A stretch of DNA of 33,826 bases from Thermomicrobium sp. (GCA_026419575.1 JANZZC010000153.1:1-33826); one strand, 5' to 3'. Positions 14,037 to 22,145 are shown, counted from the first letter of the stretch. The notes: generated by a model not told the origin, from the sequence alone. Translations and numbers: made by a program.

Positions 14037-15002
14037 ATGCAGCAGGAGACGCTATTGGCCGATTTGCTCGAGCGCGTGCGCGCTGGCGATCGAGGCGCGC
14101 TGGCACGTGCTTTTTCGCTTCTGGAGCGCGCGCCGGAACTGTGGCGCTGGGAGAGCGAGGGTAATGCAGCCGGCTCTTTCGTGGTCGCGGTTGCGGGGCC
14201 GCCGGGAGCTGGGAAGAGTACGCTGCTCGGAGCGATCGCGCGCGCTTTGAGTTCCAGGGATATGTCGTGCGGGATCGTGGCGTTCGACCCCGCCAGCCCC
14301 AGGTCCGGCGGTGCCCTCCTCGGCGACCGCATCCGCATGCTCGATGCCGCTGCGCTTCCCAACGTCTTCGTCCGTTCTGTCGCTGCCCGCGATCCGGTCG
14401 GTCCCGGAACCGCGGCGCTTCCGGTGCTCCTCGCGCTCCTGGAGCTGTACGGCTTCGATTTCGTCTTTCTCGAATCGGTCGGGGCCGGGCAGGAGGCGAC
14501 GCCGCTCCTCGCTCTGGCGGATTCCGTCCTGCTGGTCTCGGCGCCCGGACTCGGGGACAGCGTCCAGATCCTCAAGGCCGGCGTTCTCGAGCTGGCCGAC
14601 ATCGTCATCGTGAACAAGGCCGACCGATCAGGTGCGGACGAACTCGCGCGCGAACTGACCGCCTACTTCCGCTTGGTAGCAGCCCCGACCGAGGAGCCCA
14701 CGACCGTCCTCCGTACGGTCGCGACCGAGGAGCGAGGAATCGAGGACGTGCTCGAGGCGCTCGCTGCGCGTCGCGAACGAGCGCTGCGAACACGCATGCT
14801 CCGAACTCGTCGACGGTCTCGGCTCGTCCGCTTTCTCCAGGCCCGACTGCGGGAACGCTGCCTTCGGGCCATCGACGACCTTGTGGCGGAACTCCTCCAC
14901 GACGATTCCGATGGCGTGGCAACTCCGGTCACCGAGGGAGCACTGCTCCGAATGGTCGTTCAGCGTCTCGCGTCCTGGCTCGACGACGAGGCGGCCCGCT
15001 GA
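14037..15002 (+). CDS. meaB: MeaB/ArgK-family GTPase, mutase chaperone
   Basis: G3E-family P-loop GTPase that loads adenosylcobalamin into acyl-CoA mutases and guards against inactivation. Visible motifs: GPPGAGKST at residues 54-62, the DPASPRSGGALLGDRIRM loop (84-101), LESVGAGQEA in the switch region (family: ETVGVGQSE), APGLGDSVQILKAGVLELADI and NKAD (183-186). Length of 321 residues is close to the usual 320-340. The switch differs by GAGQEA instead of GVGQSE. The ATG at 14037 lies 1 base after the stop of the B12-binding gene, so the two are translationally linked. The 3' end overlaps the convergent larB by 43 bases. The large mutase subunit must be encoded elsewhere. Confidence 0.88.
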   Translation: MQQETLLADLLERVRAGDRGALARAFSLLERAPELWRWESEGNAAGSFVVAVAGPPGAGKSTLLGAIARALSSRDMSCGIVAFDPASPRSGGALLGDRIRMLDAAALPNVFVRSVAARDPVGPGTAALPVLLALLELYGFDFVFLESVGAGQEATPLLALADSVLLVSAPGLGDSVQILKAGVLELADIVIVNKADRSGADELARELTAYFRLVAAPTEEPTTVLRTVATEERGIEDVLEALAARRERALRTRMLRTRRRSRLVRFLQARLRERCLRAIDDLVAELLHDDSDGVATPVTEGALLRMVVQRLASWLDDEAAR

Positions 15003-15751
15003 ATGGCGCAACGATTGGCGATCTTCGCGGCTGCGGCACCTGCCCCGATGCCGTTGTCGATGTTGACGACGACGAGCCCGGGTGCACAGCTCTGCAGCAT
15101 GCTCTGCAAGGCTGCGACACCGGCTCCAGCGAATCCGTAACCCACCGGGGTCGGCAATCCGATCACCGGCACCGGGACGAGGCCGGCCACGACGCTCGGC
15201 AAGACTCCGTCCATCCCAGCGGCCACGACGAGCACATCGGCATCCCATTCCTGGACGAGTTCGGACAGTGCCGGGACCAGACGGTGCAAGCCGGCGACCC
15301 CGACGTCGCACACGAGTCGAACCGCACACCCCAGTTCCTCAGCCACCAGCTGCGCCTCCTCCGCCGCGGGCAGATCGGCTGCCCCAGCGGTCAGGATGCC
15401 GACCCGACCTCCGGTCGCCGGCGGTGCCGTCCCCTCCTGCCAGAGGACAGCCGTCCGGTACGTCGCTGCCGCTCGACTCCGGACCCTCGGGAAAGCACGC
15501 TGGAGCAGGTCGTAACGCCGCGCGTCGAGTCGACTCACGAGGACTCTGCCACGCTGCTCCAGCAAGAGCGCCACGCTGGCACGGAGCTGCTCGTCGGTCT
15601 TCCCCTCGGCCAGGACCACTTCGGGAACCCCCGTCCGCTCCTCCCGGGACGGGTCGACCCAGACCCCAGGATTCGACCGTCCAGGCACTGGTCGTCCCTC
15701 CAGGGCAGCCCGCAGGGCAACGAACGGATCACCGATCGATCGGTCGTGCAT
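14960..15751 (-). CDS. larB: LarB, nickel-pincer cofactor biosynthesis carboxylase/hydrolase
   Basis: LarB carboxylates the pyridinium ring of nicotinic acid adenine dinucleotide and hydrolyses its phosphoanhydride, the first step to the nickel-pincer cofactor of lactate racemase and related LarA enzymes. The protein has the family start GVPEVVLAEGKTDEQL, a PurE-like domain with GRVGILTAGAADLPAAEEA, CDVGVAGLHRL, VVAAGMDGVLPSVVAGLV, IGLPTPVGYG and LQSCAPGLVVVNIDNGIGAG. The Cys222 of QSCAPG corresponds to the catalytic Cys. The 263-residue length is normal. The ATG at 15751 overlaps the end of tlyA by 23 bases and has GGGAG upstream. No larA, larC or larE is visible. It is last in ruvC-tlyA-larB. 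Confidence 0.9.
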   Translation of the reverse strand: MHDRSIGDPFVALRAALEGRPVPGRSNPGVWVDPSREERTGVPEVVLAEGKTDEQLRASVALLLEQRGRVLVSRLDARRYDLLQRAFPRVRSRAAATYRTAVLWQEGTAPPATGGRVGILTAGAADLPAAEEAQLVAEELGCAVRLVCDVGVAGLHRLVPALSELVQEWDADVLVVAAGMDGVLPSVVAGLVPVPVIGLPTPVGYGFAGAGVAALQSMLQSCAPGLVVVNIDNGIGAGAAAAKIANRCAIQRAASSSSQDARR

Positions 15752-16541
15752 CGCTCCCGTTCCTCGCAACGGCTCGTGCGATGAGTTCCTCCGGGTCCGC
15801 ACTCTCGGTCCCGTCCCGACGCAAGAGTAGCAGGAACTCGACGTTCCCCTCGGCCCCAGTGATCGGCGACGGCTCCAGTCCGAGCACCGCGAAGCCGAGA
15901 TCCAACGCAGCTGCGATGACGCGTTCCAGCACTTCCCGATGCACCGCCGGATCGCGCACGACTCCGCCCTTGCCGACCTTGTGCCGACCAGCCTCGAACT
16001 GCGGTTTCACGAGCGCGATCACGTACCCACCGGGGCGCAACACTCGCCACGCGGCCGGCAGGACGAGACGCAACGAAATGAAGGAAACGTCGATCGTGAC
16101 GAGATCGATCGCCTCCGGGAGCGCCTCGAGGTACCGGACATTCGTTCGCTCCATCACGACGACACGCGGATCGTTCCGCAACTTCAGATGCAGCTGGCCG
16201 TAGCCCACGTCGATGGCGTAGACGCGTCGCGCGCCGTGCTGGAGCAGCGCGTCGGTGAACCCGCCGGTCGACGCTCCGAAATCCGCGCAGACCCATCCCG
16301 AGACATCGATGCCGAAGGAACGGAGCGCGTGCTCCAGTTTCTCGCCACCGCGACTCACATAACGCGGTTCCTGGACGAGACGGAGCTCCGCGTCTTCCGG
16401 GACGAGTTCTCCCGCCTTCTCGATCCGTTGCTGACCCACCCACACCCGTCCGGCCATGATCAGCGCACGAGCTTGACTCCGCGTCGACGCCAGACCGCGC
16501 CGGACCAGCAACTCGTCCGCTCGGACACGCTTCTTCGTCAT
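15729..16541 (-). CDS. tlyA: TlyA-family rRNA 2'-O-methyltransferase
   Basis: 270-residue protein with an N-terminal S4 RNA-binding domain (RADELLVRRGLASTRSQARALIMAGRVWVG) and a FtsJ-like methyltransferase domain. The latter has FGASTGGFTDALLQHGARRVYAIDVGYGQL (SAM motif I), DLVTIDVSFISLRLVLPAAWRVLRPGGYVIALVKPQFEAG, and GAEGNVEFLLLLRR. TlyA methylates 16S C1409 and/or 23S C1920 in mycobacteria and confers capreomycin sensitivity; older annotations call it hemolysin A. The ATG at 16541 overlaps the ruvC stop as ATGA. It lies between ruvC and larB. Which rRNA sites are modified here is not known. Confidence 0.9.
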   Translation of the reverse strand: MTKKRVRADELLVRRGLASTRSQARALIMAGRVWVGQQRIEKAGELVPEDAELRLVQEPRYVSRGGEKLEHALRSFGIDVSGWVCADFGASTGGFTDALLQHGARRVYAIDVGYGQLHLKLRNDPRVVVMERTNVRYLEALPEAIDLVTIDVSFISLRLVLPAAWRVLRPGGYVIALVKPQFEAGRHKVGKGGVVRDPAVHREVLERVIAAALDLGFAVLGLEPSPITGAEGNVEFLLLLRRDGTESADPEELIARAVARNGSDARPIDR

Positions 16542-17041
16542 GGTGGTGAGTTTTCTGCGACCCGGAGCCAGGGAGGACGTTGGTTGTGCAGATGGCACAG
16601 CGCGATCGCCAGCGCATCGGCGGCATCGTCAGGTTGCGGGATGTCCGGGAGGCGGAGCAAGAGCTTGACCATTTCCTGCATCTGCCGTTTGGCGGCTTTC
16701 CCGTATCCGCCGATCGCTTGCTTCACCTGGGCGGGCGTGTACTCGACCACCGGCAGACCACGCTGACCGCAGAGCAGGAGCACCACGCCCCGCGCTTGTC
16801 CCACCGCCAGCGCCGTCGTGACGTTGCGCGCGAAGAAGAGCTGCTCGAGCGCCACGACATCCGGTCGCCAGGCGTCGAGAAGCCGGGATAGCTCCTCGTA
16901 CAGTCGAACGAGCCGCTGCTCGACCGAGGCCGTCGCCTCGGTGCGAACGACACCGTAGGTCAATGCTTCCGGCGGCTCCGTCGCGGCCACGAGGCCGTAG
17001 CCGAGAAGCGCTGTACCAGGATCGATGCCGAGAATGCGCAC
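16538..17041 (-). CDS. ruvC: Holliday junction endonuclease RuvC
   Basis: Resolves four-way DNA junctions in recombination, normally with RuvAB. The four catalytic acids are present: Asp7 in RILGIDPGTALLGYG, Glu66 in VVALEQLFFARN, and Asp139 and Asp142 in PDDAADALAIALCH. Length of 167 residues is standard. The GTG at 17041 is taken as start because the protein then begins MRILGIDPG like other RuvC; GGGGA is 11 bases upstream. An in-frame ATG at 17080 lacks a ribosome site. It is the first gene of ruvC-tlyA-larB and diverges from the sigma factor gene. ruvA and ruvB are not in the window. Confidence 0.93.
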   Translation of the reverse strand: MRILGIDPGTALLGYGLVAATEPPEALTYGVVRTEATASVEQRLVRLYEELSRLLDAWRPDVVALEQLFFARNVTTALAVGQARGVVLLLCGQRGLPVVEYTPAQVKQAIGGYGKAAKRQMQEMVKLLLRLPDIPQPDDAADALAIALCHLHNQRPPWLRVAENSPP

Positions 17042-17118
17042 CCGATGCTGTTCCCCGCACCTGCTGCCGTTTTCCGTCATTTCGAACAACACAGCGACCG
17101 CACTCCGTCGACAATCGC

Positions 17119-17147
17119 TTGAAATCATAACAAAATCGCTGTATACT
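17119..17147 (+). promoter_or_regulatory. Consensus-like promoter of the primary sigma factor gene
   Basis: TTGAAA (17119-17124) and TATACT (17142-17147) lie exactly 17 bases apart, within an AT-rich patch. The expected start near 17154 gives a leader of roughly 158 bases before the ATG at 17312. That leader contains a small hairpin, GTCGG (17164-17168) with CCGAC (17173-17177), and a possible upstream ORF at 17202-17297. Confidence 0.65.
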
Positions 17148-17201
17148 TTGAAGCAGAGCGCACGTCGGATCGCCGACTCCAAGCGACGGAAAGGATCGCG
17201 G

Positions 17202-17297
17202 GTGCAAGGCGAACGCGACTCGCCAGAACCGCTCGCCCGGAACGGTCAGCGTTTTTCCTTCGTCCGCAGTGCATGGTCCCGCGTTGCCGACCGGTGA
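17202..17297 (+). CDS. Possible leader peptide ORF upstream of the sigma factor gene
   Basis: A GTG at 17202, 6 bases after GGAAAGGA (17188-17195), opens a 31-codon frame ending at TGA 17295-17297, just before the G-rich ribosome site of the sigma factor gene (ATG 17312). The product (begins [10 protein letters not shown], ends WSRVADR) matches nothing I know. The position suits a leader that could couple or limit translation of the next gene. Evidence is only the ribosome site and placement. Confidence 0.28.
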   Translation: MQGERDSPEPLARNGQRFSFVRSAWSRVADR

Positions 17298-17311
17298 GTG
17301 GGGGTCTGGCT

Positions 17312-18433
17312 ATGGATTCCATGGATCTGCATGCCTTGGGGGACATGACCGACGGTTTCCTGTCGTCCGATCAGCCGTTCTCCTCGCTCGCGGACTTCGA
17401 CGATGCTCATCACTTCGAACCCGATCTGGAGGATGACGACCTCGATCTCCCGGTCCGCCGCTCCCCGCTCCTGCAACGGAGACCGCGCGACTCCCACGAT
17501 CGCAGCGAACTCGACGACGGCCTCAGCGTCAGCGATACCGTTCGACTCTATCTCCACGAAATCGGTGAAACTGCGCTCCTCACGCCGCAGGAGGAGGTCT
17601 GGCTCGCCCAGCGGATCGAGCGCGGCAAGATCGCCCAGGCACGTTTGGAACGGGGTGAATACTCTTCCGAGGAAGAGCGACTCGCCCTGCTCGCCGACAA
17701 GGAAGACGGCGAGAAGGCTCGTGCCCACCTCATCCAAGCGAATCTCCGACTCGTCGTCAGCGTCGCCAAGAAGTACGTCGGCCGCGGCCTCTCCTTCCAG
17801 GACCTCATTCAGGAAGGCAACATCGGCCTGATGAAGGCGACCGAAAAATTCGATTACAAGCGCGGGTACAAATTCTCCACGTACGCGACGTGGTGGATTC
17901 GGCAAGCGATCACCCGCGCCATTTCCGATCAGTCGCGAACGATTCGTCTCCCAGTGCATGTCGGGGAAACGATCAACCGCATCAAGAAGATGAGTCACCG
18001 TCTCCAGCAGATCCTCGAGCGCGAGCCGACGCAACTCGAAGTCGCGAGGGCGCTCGACATGCCCGAGGAGAAGGTTCGGCAGATCCTCGAGGCCGCTCGG
18101 CTCCCCGTTTCGCTCGAGGCTCCGATCAGCCCGGACGGTGATGCCTTCCTCGGGGACTTCATCGAAGACGACACGCAGCCCTCGCCGATCGAGATCGCTG
18201 CCCAACAACTCTTGCGGCAGCAGATCCAGGAGGCATTGAGTCGTCTCACCGAGCGTGAACGACGGATCATCGTCCTTCGGTACGGTCTCGAGGATGGCCA
18301 GTTCCGGACGCTCGAAGAGGTCGGACGCGAGTTCGGAATCACGCGCGAGCGAATCCGTCAGATCGAGGCGAAAGCCCTGCGCAAACTCCGCCACCCGAGC
18401 TGCAGCCGCATGCTGCGCGGGTACCTCGATTGA
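17312..18433 (+). CDS. rpoD: Primary RNA polymerase sigma factor (RpoD/SigA type)
   Basis: 373-residue housekeeping sigma factor. Order of regions: an acidic N-terminus (about 1-75), region 1.2 [29 protein letters not shown], region 2 [53 protein letters not shown], region 3 [16 protein letters not shown], and region 4 [18 protein letters not shown] with helix-turn-helix [29 protein letters not shown]. It ends SRMLRGYLD, the usual RpoD C-terminus. The N-terminal extension is short compared with E. coli but like SigA of Firmicutes. The ATG at 17312 has GTGGGGG 7 bases upstream. It is transcribed from the promoter at 17119-17147. The boxes called in this window match its expected specificity. 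No sporulation or ECF features are seen. Confidence 0.93.
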   Translation: MDSMDLHALGDMTDGFLSSDQPFSSLADFDDAHHFEPDLEDDDLDLPVRRSPLLQRRPRDSHDRSELDDGLSVSDTVRLYLHEIGETALLTPQEEVWLAQRIERGKIAQARLERGEYSSEEERLALLADKEDGEKARAHLIQANLRLVVSVAKKYVGRGLSFQDLIQEGNIGLMKATEKFDYKRGYKFSTYATWWIRQAITRAISDQSRTIRLPVHVGETINRIKKMSHRLQQILEREPTQLEVARALDMPEEKVRQILEAARLPVSLEAPISPDGDAFLGDFIEDDTQPSPIEIAAQQLLRQQIQEALSRLTERERRIIVLRYGLEDGQFRTLEEVGREFGITRERIRQIEAKALRKLRHPSCSRMLRGYLD

Positions 18434-18482
18434 CCGCTCCCGTCCCGAGCATCCACGCCGGGCCGCGAGCGTCGTGCCCGCC

Positions 18483-18505
18483 CCCGACCATGGGCTGCGG
18501 TCGGG
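18483..18505. terminator. Possible bidirectional terminator hairpin
   Basis: CCCGACC (18483-18489) pairs with GGTCGGG (18499-18505) across a 9-base loop between the convergent sigma factor and fabF genes. There is no U-run on either side, so factor-independent termination is uncertain. Confidence 0.35.
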
Positions 18506-18509
18506 TCGC

Positions 18510-19754
18510 TCACGTCGCCGGATAGCGCCCGAAAATGAGCACGGCGTTATGGCCGCCGAATCCGAACGCGTTGGTCATGACGTAGCGGAGCTCGGCCGGG
18601 CGAGGCTCGTTCGGAACGTAGTCGAGATCACACTCTGGGTCGGGCTCGCGCAAGTGCCAGGTCGGCGGGATCACCCGATGCTGCAACGCCAGCACGCAGA
18701 TCGCGGCTTCCAGGGCTCCAGCGGCACCCAAGAGGTGACCGGTCAAGGCCTTGGTCGAGCTTACCGGCGGGACGTTCCGCCGATCGCCGAACACACGCTT
18801 CAGCGCGATCGTTTCTGCGACATCGTTGAGCGGCGTACTCGTGCCGTGCGCGTTCACGTAGTCGATGTCGCCTGCCGAGAGCCCGGCATCCTCGAGCGCC
18901 TGGCGCATCGCTGCGACGGCTCCCGCACCATCCGCGCACGGCTGTACGATGTGATAGGCATCGGCCGTGGTCCCGTATCCGACCAGTTCGGCGAGGACCG
19001 GAGCTCCACGCTGGCGCGCCGAATCTTCTGCCTCCAGAACCAGAACCGCCGCCCCCTCGGCGATGACGAAGCCGTCGCGCGTCCGGTCGAACGGGCGACT
19101 CGCCGTTTCCGGCTCGTCGTTCCGCCGGGAGAGGGCCTGCAGCGCCGCGAAACCGGCCACCACGGTCCGCGTCAACGGAGCCTCCGAACCACCAGCCAGG
19201 ACGATGTCCGCGCGCCCTTCGCGGATCATCCGCAATCCCTCGCCGATCGCGTTCGCACCGCTCGCACACGCCGAGAGCGTCGCGAAGTTGGGCCCCTTCG
19301 CACCCGTCTCGATCGCCACGTAACCGCCGGCCATGTCGGCGAGGAACATCGGGATCAGGAACGGACTCACTTTCGCCGCCCCGCGCGTGCGCAGCGCCTC
19401 GACACCGGCTTCGAACGTCTCGACACCACCGAGCGCCGATCCGATCAGTACCCCCGTCCGCTCGGCACGATCGGCCGAAAGATCGAGACGCGCCGCCCGC
19501 AGCGCTTCTTTGGCAGCGGCGACCGCGAACTGAATGAAGCGGTCGGTACGCCGCGCTTCCTTCGGAGGCAGATACTGGCTCGGATCGAAGGACGGCACCT
19601 CGCCGGCGACACGACTCGGGAGGTCGTGCGCGTCGATCCGTTGCAGCGCACGCGTCCCCGACCTCCCTCGAAGCAAGGACTGCCAGACCTCCTGCGGATC
19701 GTTCCCGACCGGTGAAACGATGCCGAGGCCGGTGACGACGACACGGCGTCGCAC
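18510..19754 (-). CDS. fabF: Beta-ketoacyl-ACP synthase II
   Basis: Elongating condensing enzyme of type II fatty acid synthesis, joining malonyl-ACP to acyl-ACP. The Cys-His-His triad is present: Cys163 in SACASGANAIGEG, His303 in NAHGTSTPLND and His340 in TKALTGHLLGAAGALEA. The start RRRVVVTGLGIVSPVGND and the end NAFGFGGHNAVLIFG are classic. Length of 414 residues is standard. The GTG at 19754 has AAGGGAG upstream and lies 1 base after the stop of the hydroxyacid dehydrogenase gene, so the two are translationally linked. No other fab genes or acpP are near. Distinguishing FabF from FabB by eye rests on length and the HGTSTPLND context. Confidence 0.92.
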   Translation of the reverse strand: MRRRVVVTGLGIVSPVGNDPQEVWQSLLRGRSGTRALQRIDAHDLPSRVAGEVPSFDPSQYLPPKEARRTDRFIQFAVAAAKEALRAARLDLSADRAERTGVLIGSALGGVETFEAGVEALRTRGAAKVSPFLIPMFLADMAGGYVAIETGAKGPNFATLSACASGANAIGEGLRMIREGRADIVLAGGSEAPLTRTVVAGFAALQALSRRNDEPETASRPFDRTRDGFVIAEGAAVLVLEAEDSARQRGAPVLAELVGYGTTADAYHIVQPCADGAGAVAAMRQALEDAGLSAGDIDYVNAHGTSTPLNDVAETIALKRVFGDRRNVPPVSSTKALTGHLLGAAGALEAAICVLALQHRVIPPTWHLREPDPECDLDYVPNEPRPAELRYVMTNAFGFGGHNAVLIFGRYPAT

Positions 19755-19755
19755 C

Positions 19756-20742
19756 TCACGCTCCCTTCCGAGCGATCGTGTCCCAATTCAACGAGCGCGG
19801 TGGACGTTCCCCCCGCAGCGCGCTGATCAGGTTCTGTGCCGCCAGTTCGGCCATGCGTTGCCGCGTGACCTCGCTCGCACTCGCGATGTGCGGCGTGACG
19901 AGCACATTGGGAAATTCCAGCAACGGATGATCCGGCGGCAGCGGTTCCGGATCCGTCACGTCCAAGCCCACGCCCCAGAGCCTTTCGGCCGCCAGTGCTT
20001 CCACCAGCGCAGCTGTGTCGATCACCGGTCCACGCGCCGTATTGATCAGAATGGCCGTGGGCTTCATCGAACTCAGCTCGCGCGCGCCGATCAGTCGATA
20101 CGTTTCCCGAGTCAACGGTACGTGAAGCGTCACGATATCGCTCGCACCGAGGAGCTCGTCGAGAGAGACGAAGCGAGCACCGTACTTGTTCTCCAACGAT
20201 GCATCGACCGGCGTCCGATCGGTGTACAGCACACGCATGCCGAAACCGAGCGCCCGACGGGCGACGGCTTGGCCGATCCGACCGAATCCGACGACTCCGA
20301 GCGTCGCCCCATGCACGTCCTGGCCAAGGAAGCCGAGCGGTTCCCAGGTGCGCCATTCTCCCCGTCGGACGGTGGACGCGGCCTCGCACACGCGTCGGGC
20401 TACAGCCAGGATCAGGGCCCAGGTGAAGTCAGCTGTCGTCTCGGTGAGGACGTCCGGAGTGATGCACACGACGACGCCACGAGCCGTACAGGCGTCCACG
20501 TCGATATTGTCGTGCCCGACCGCCATGTTGCTGATCACCTTGAGATTCGGCAAGGCGTCGAGCAACTCGCCGTCGATACGATCGGTCAACAGAGTCAGCA
20601 ACCCATCGGCGTCGGCTGCCAGGCGCACGAGCTCCTCCCGGCTCGGCGGCAAGTCGCCGGGCCAGACGGAAACGGCGCAACCGGCTAGCTCGAGCACTTC
20701 GATCCCACGCGCTGGAATTCGCCTCGTCACCGCCACTCGCAC
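19756..20742 (-). CDS. D-2-hydroxyacid dehydrogenase, glyoxylate reductase-like
   Basis: About 328 residues of the NAD(P)-dependent D-isomer 2-hydroxyacid dehydrogenase family. Features: substrate domain with NMAVGHDNIDVDACTARGV, cofactor motif LGVVGFGRIGQAVARRAL, catalytic Arg in INTARGPVIDTAAL, Glu in DVTDPEPLP and His in VLVTPHIASAS. An aromatic/acidic pattern after the dinucleotide motif (LYTDRTPVD) has Arg, hinting at NADP use but not proving it. The best start is the GTG at 20742, after a GGGG site; an ATG at 20778 is further upstream. The likely substrate is glyoxylate or hydroxypyruvate, but 3-phosphoglycerate or lactate enzymes look similar. It is co-transcribed with fabF downstream, with no obvious metabolic link. 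Confidence 0.85.
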   Translation of the reverse strand: MRVAVTRRIPARGIEVLELAGCAVSVWPGDLPPSREELVRLAADADGLLTLLTDRIDGELLDALPNLKVISNMAVGHDNIDVDACTARGVVVCITPDVLTETTADFTWALILAVARRVCEAASTVRRGEWRTWEPLGFLGQDVHGATLGVVGFGRIGQAVARRALGFGMRVLYTDRTPVDASLENKYGARFVSLDELLGASDIVTLHVPLTRETYRLIGARELSSMKPTAILINTARGPVIDTAALVEALAAERLWGVGLDVTDPEPLPPDHPLLEFPNVLVTPHIASASEVTRQRMAELAAQNLISALRGERPPRSLNWDTIARKGA

Positions 20743-20840
20743 GCCTGCACCCCGTCCTCCGTACGAGCTTCCCGTCACCTATCGGTGTGCATTCTACCCG
20801 GGAGCAGCACCGGCGGAACCTCGAAACGGCTCGCGAAACA

Positions 20841-20872
20841 CGAAAAAGAAGAGCCACCGGTATCGGTGGCTC
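20841..20872 (-). terminator. Rho-independent terminator of tRNA-Asn
   Basis: A perfect 9-base stem, GAGCCACCG (20851-20859) with CGGTGGCTC (20864-20872) around a 4-base loop, is followed on the minus strand by TTCTTTTTCG. It starts 6 bases after the tRNA 3' end, so it ends the tRNA transcript. It also separates the tRNA from the hydroxyacid dehydrogenase gene. Confidence 0.85.
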
Positions 20873-20877
20873 GACCG

Positions 20878-20949
20878 CTCCCCGAGCAGGATTCGAACCT
20901 GCAACCTTGCGGTTAACAGCCGCCTGCTCTACCGTTGAGCTATCGGGGA
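20878..20949 (-). tRNA. tRNA-Asn (anticodon GTT)
   Basis: A 72-base cloverleaf on the minus strand. Acceptor arms TCCCCGA and TCGGGGA pair, with discriminator G. The D arm (AGCTCAACGGTAGAGC), the anticodon stem-loop GCGGCTGTTAACCGC with anticodon GTT, and the T arm GCAGGTTCGAATCCTGC are all in place. CCA is not encoded; the 3' end continues CGG, so it must be added by an enzyme. As a GUN-anticodon tRNA it is a possible queuosine substrate of the tgt product in this window. Confidence 0.95.
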
Positions 20950-20973
20950 CCGTTCTTCGTTTGTCACGCTGGG

Positions 20974-21003
20974 AGTTTGCCATACCGGAACGCACCTCGT
21001 CAA
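20974..21003 (-). promoter_or_regulatory. Possible promoter of tRNA-Asn
   Basis: On the minus strand TTGACG (21003-20998) is followed after 18 bases by CAAACT (20979-20974). The -35 box is good and the -10 box weak. Initiation would lie about 15-20 bases before the tRNA. Confidence 0.45.
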
Positions 21004-21044
21004 GGGGGAGGGGGTTGCCTGTGTTAGCCGCCCGTTCCGCTGCA

Positions 21045-21053
21045 TGATACACT
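21045..21053 (+). promoter_or_regulatory. Possible extended -10 promoter of the ornithine cyclodeaminase-family gene
   Basis: TGA followed by TACACT (21048-21053) fits the extended -10 pattern, with no good -35. The start would be near 21060, about 34 bases before the ATG, which has GAAAGGA 8 bases upstream. Confidence 0.38.
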
Positions 21054-21093
21054 GCCCGCGGCGAACGGGGAGTTCGATGAAAGGACTCGAACG

Positions 21094-22086
21094 ATGCTCG
21101 TCCTCACGCGACGCGACGTGTACGAGCTCGTGCCGATGGCCGATGCGATCGAACTCGTGAAACGAGCCTTCCGGGATCTCTGCCGCGGGGAGGCCCACGC
21201 GCCGCTCCGGACGCCGCTCGAAGTCCCGCAGGGACCCGGTACGACGCTTTTCATGCCGGCTTTCGTGCCATCGGTCGAAGGACTCGGCCTGAAAGTCGTC
21301 TCGGTCTTCCCCGAGAATCCGCGCCGCTTCGACAAACCAACGATCCATGCGGTCGTCCTCACCGTCTCGACGACCACCGGCGAACCGACCGCATTGCTCG
21401 ACGGAACCTACCTCACCGCGCTCAGGACCGGTGCGGCCTCCGGTGCAGCCACCGATCTCTTGGCACGGCCCGACGCGCGGAAGCTCCTGGTCATCGGTGC
21501 GGGCGCACAAGGTCCGACCCAGGCGTGGGCCGTGCTCTGCGTTCGACCGATCGATACCGTCTACGTCTACGACCGCGACCGCCGGGCCGGCGAGACGTTC
21601 GAGCGACGCCTGCGGGAGCTCGTTCCCGAGTTGGCAGCCACCGTGGTCGTCGTCGACGAACTCGGAACCGTGCTCCCGCAGGTCGACGTCATCTGCACAG
21701 CGACCACAGCGCGGGAACCGCTGTTCGATGACGCGCTCCTACCTCCGGGTGTCCACATCAACGCGATCGGAGCCTTCACTCCCGAGATGCAGGAGATCCC
21801 ACCGGAGACGATCGCCCGCGCCTACGTGGTCGTCGATTCCGTACCCGCGGCCCTCGCCGAGGCCGGCGACCTGATCAAGCCGCTGCGCGCCGGCGTCATC
21901 ACGGAAGAGCACATCCGCACGGAGATCGGCGAGATCGTCGACGGCCGAAAGCCCGGTCGAACCTCGAGCGACCAGGTCACGGTCTTCAAGTCGGTCGGCA
22001 ACGCCGTCCAGGATCTGGCCGTCGCATCCGAAGCGGTCCGCCGCGCACAGGCACGCGCACGGGGTCAGACCATCTCGCTCGCGTGA
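21094..22086 (+). CDS. Ornithine cyclodeaminase/mu-crystallin family protein
   Basis: 330 residues of the NAD(P)-dependent family that includes ornithine cyclodeaminase, archaeal alanine dehydrogenase, ketimine reductases and tauropine-type enzymes. Typical features are the N-terminal LVLTRRDVYELVPMADAIELVKRAF, substrate Lys67 in GLKVVSVFPENP, LDGTYLTALRTGAASGAATDLLAR, dinucleotide motif LLVIGAGAQGPTQAWAV, ICTATTAREPLFDD, HINAIGAF and the ending SDQVTVFKSVGNAVQDLAVA. The family name alone does not fix the reaction; the ADLLAR-type spacing is shared by many. It stands alone between a tRNA and the convergent nuoF-like gene, so context does not help. Confidence 0.88.
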   Translation: MLVLTRRDVYELVPMADAIELVKRAFRDLCRGEAHAPLRTPLEVPQGPGTTLFMPAFVPSVEGLGLKVVSVFPENPRRFDKPTIHAVVLTVSTTTGEPTALLDGTYLTALRTGAASGAATDLLARPDARKLLVIGAGAQGPTQAWAVLCVRPIDTVYVYDRDRRAGETFERRLRELVPELAATVVVVDELGTVLPQVDVICTATTAREPLFDDALLPPGVHINAIGAFTPEMQEIPPETIARAYVVVDSVPAALAEAGDLIKPLRAGVITEEHIRTEIGEIVDGRKPGRTSSDQVTVFKSVGNAVQDLAVASEAVRRAQARARGQTISLA

Positions 22087-22145
22087 CGCTTCCGTCTCTC
22101 GCCGTCGCTCCCCATGCCCGTCGACTGGATGGATCATTCGGGCGG

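Noticed and set aside
17246-18394. 382-codon open frame on the minus strand
   Set aside because: Antisense to the primary sigma factor gene.
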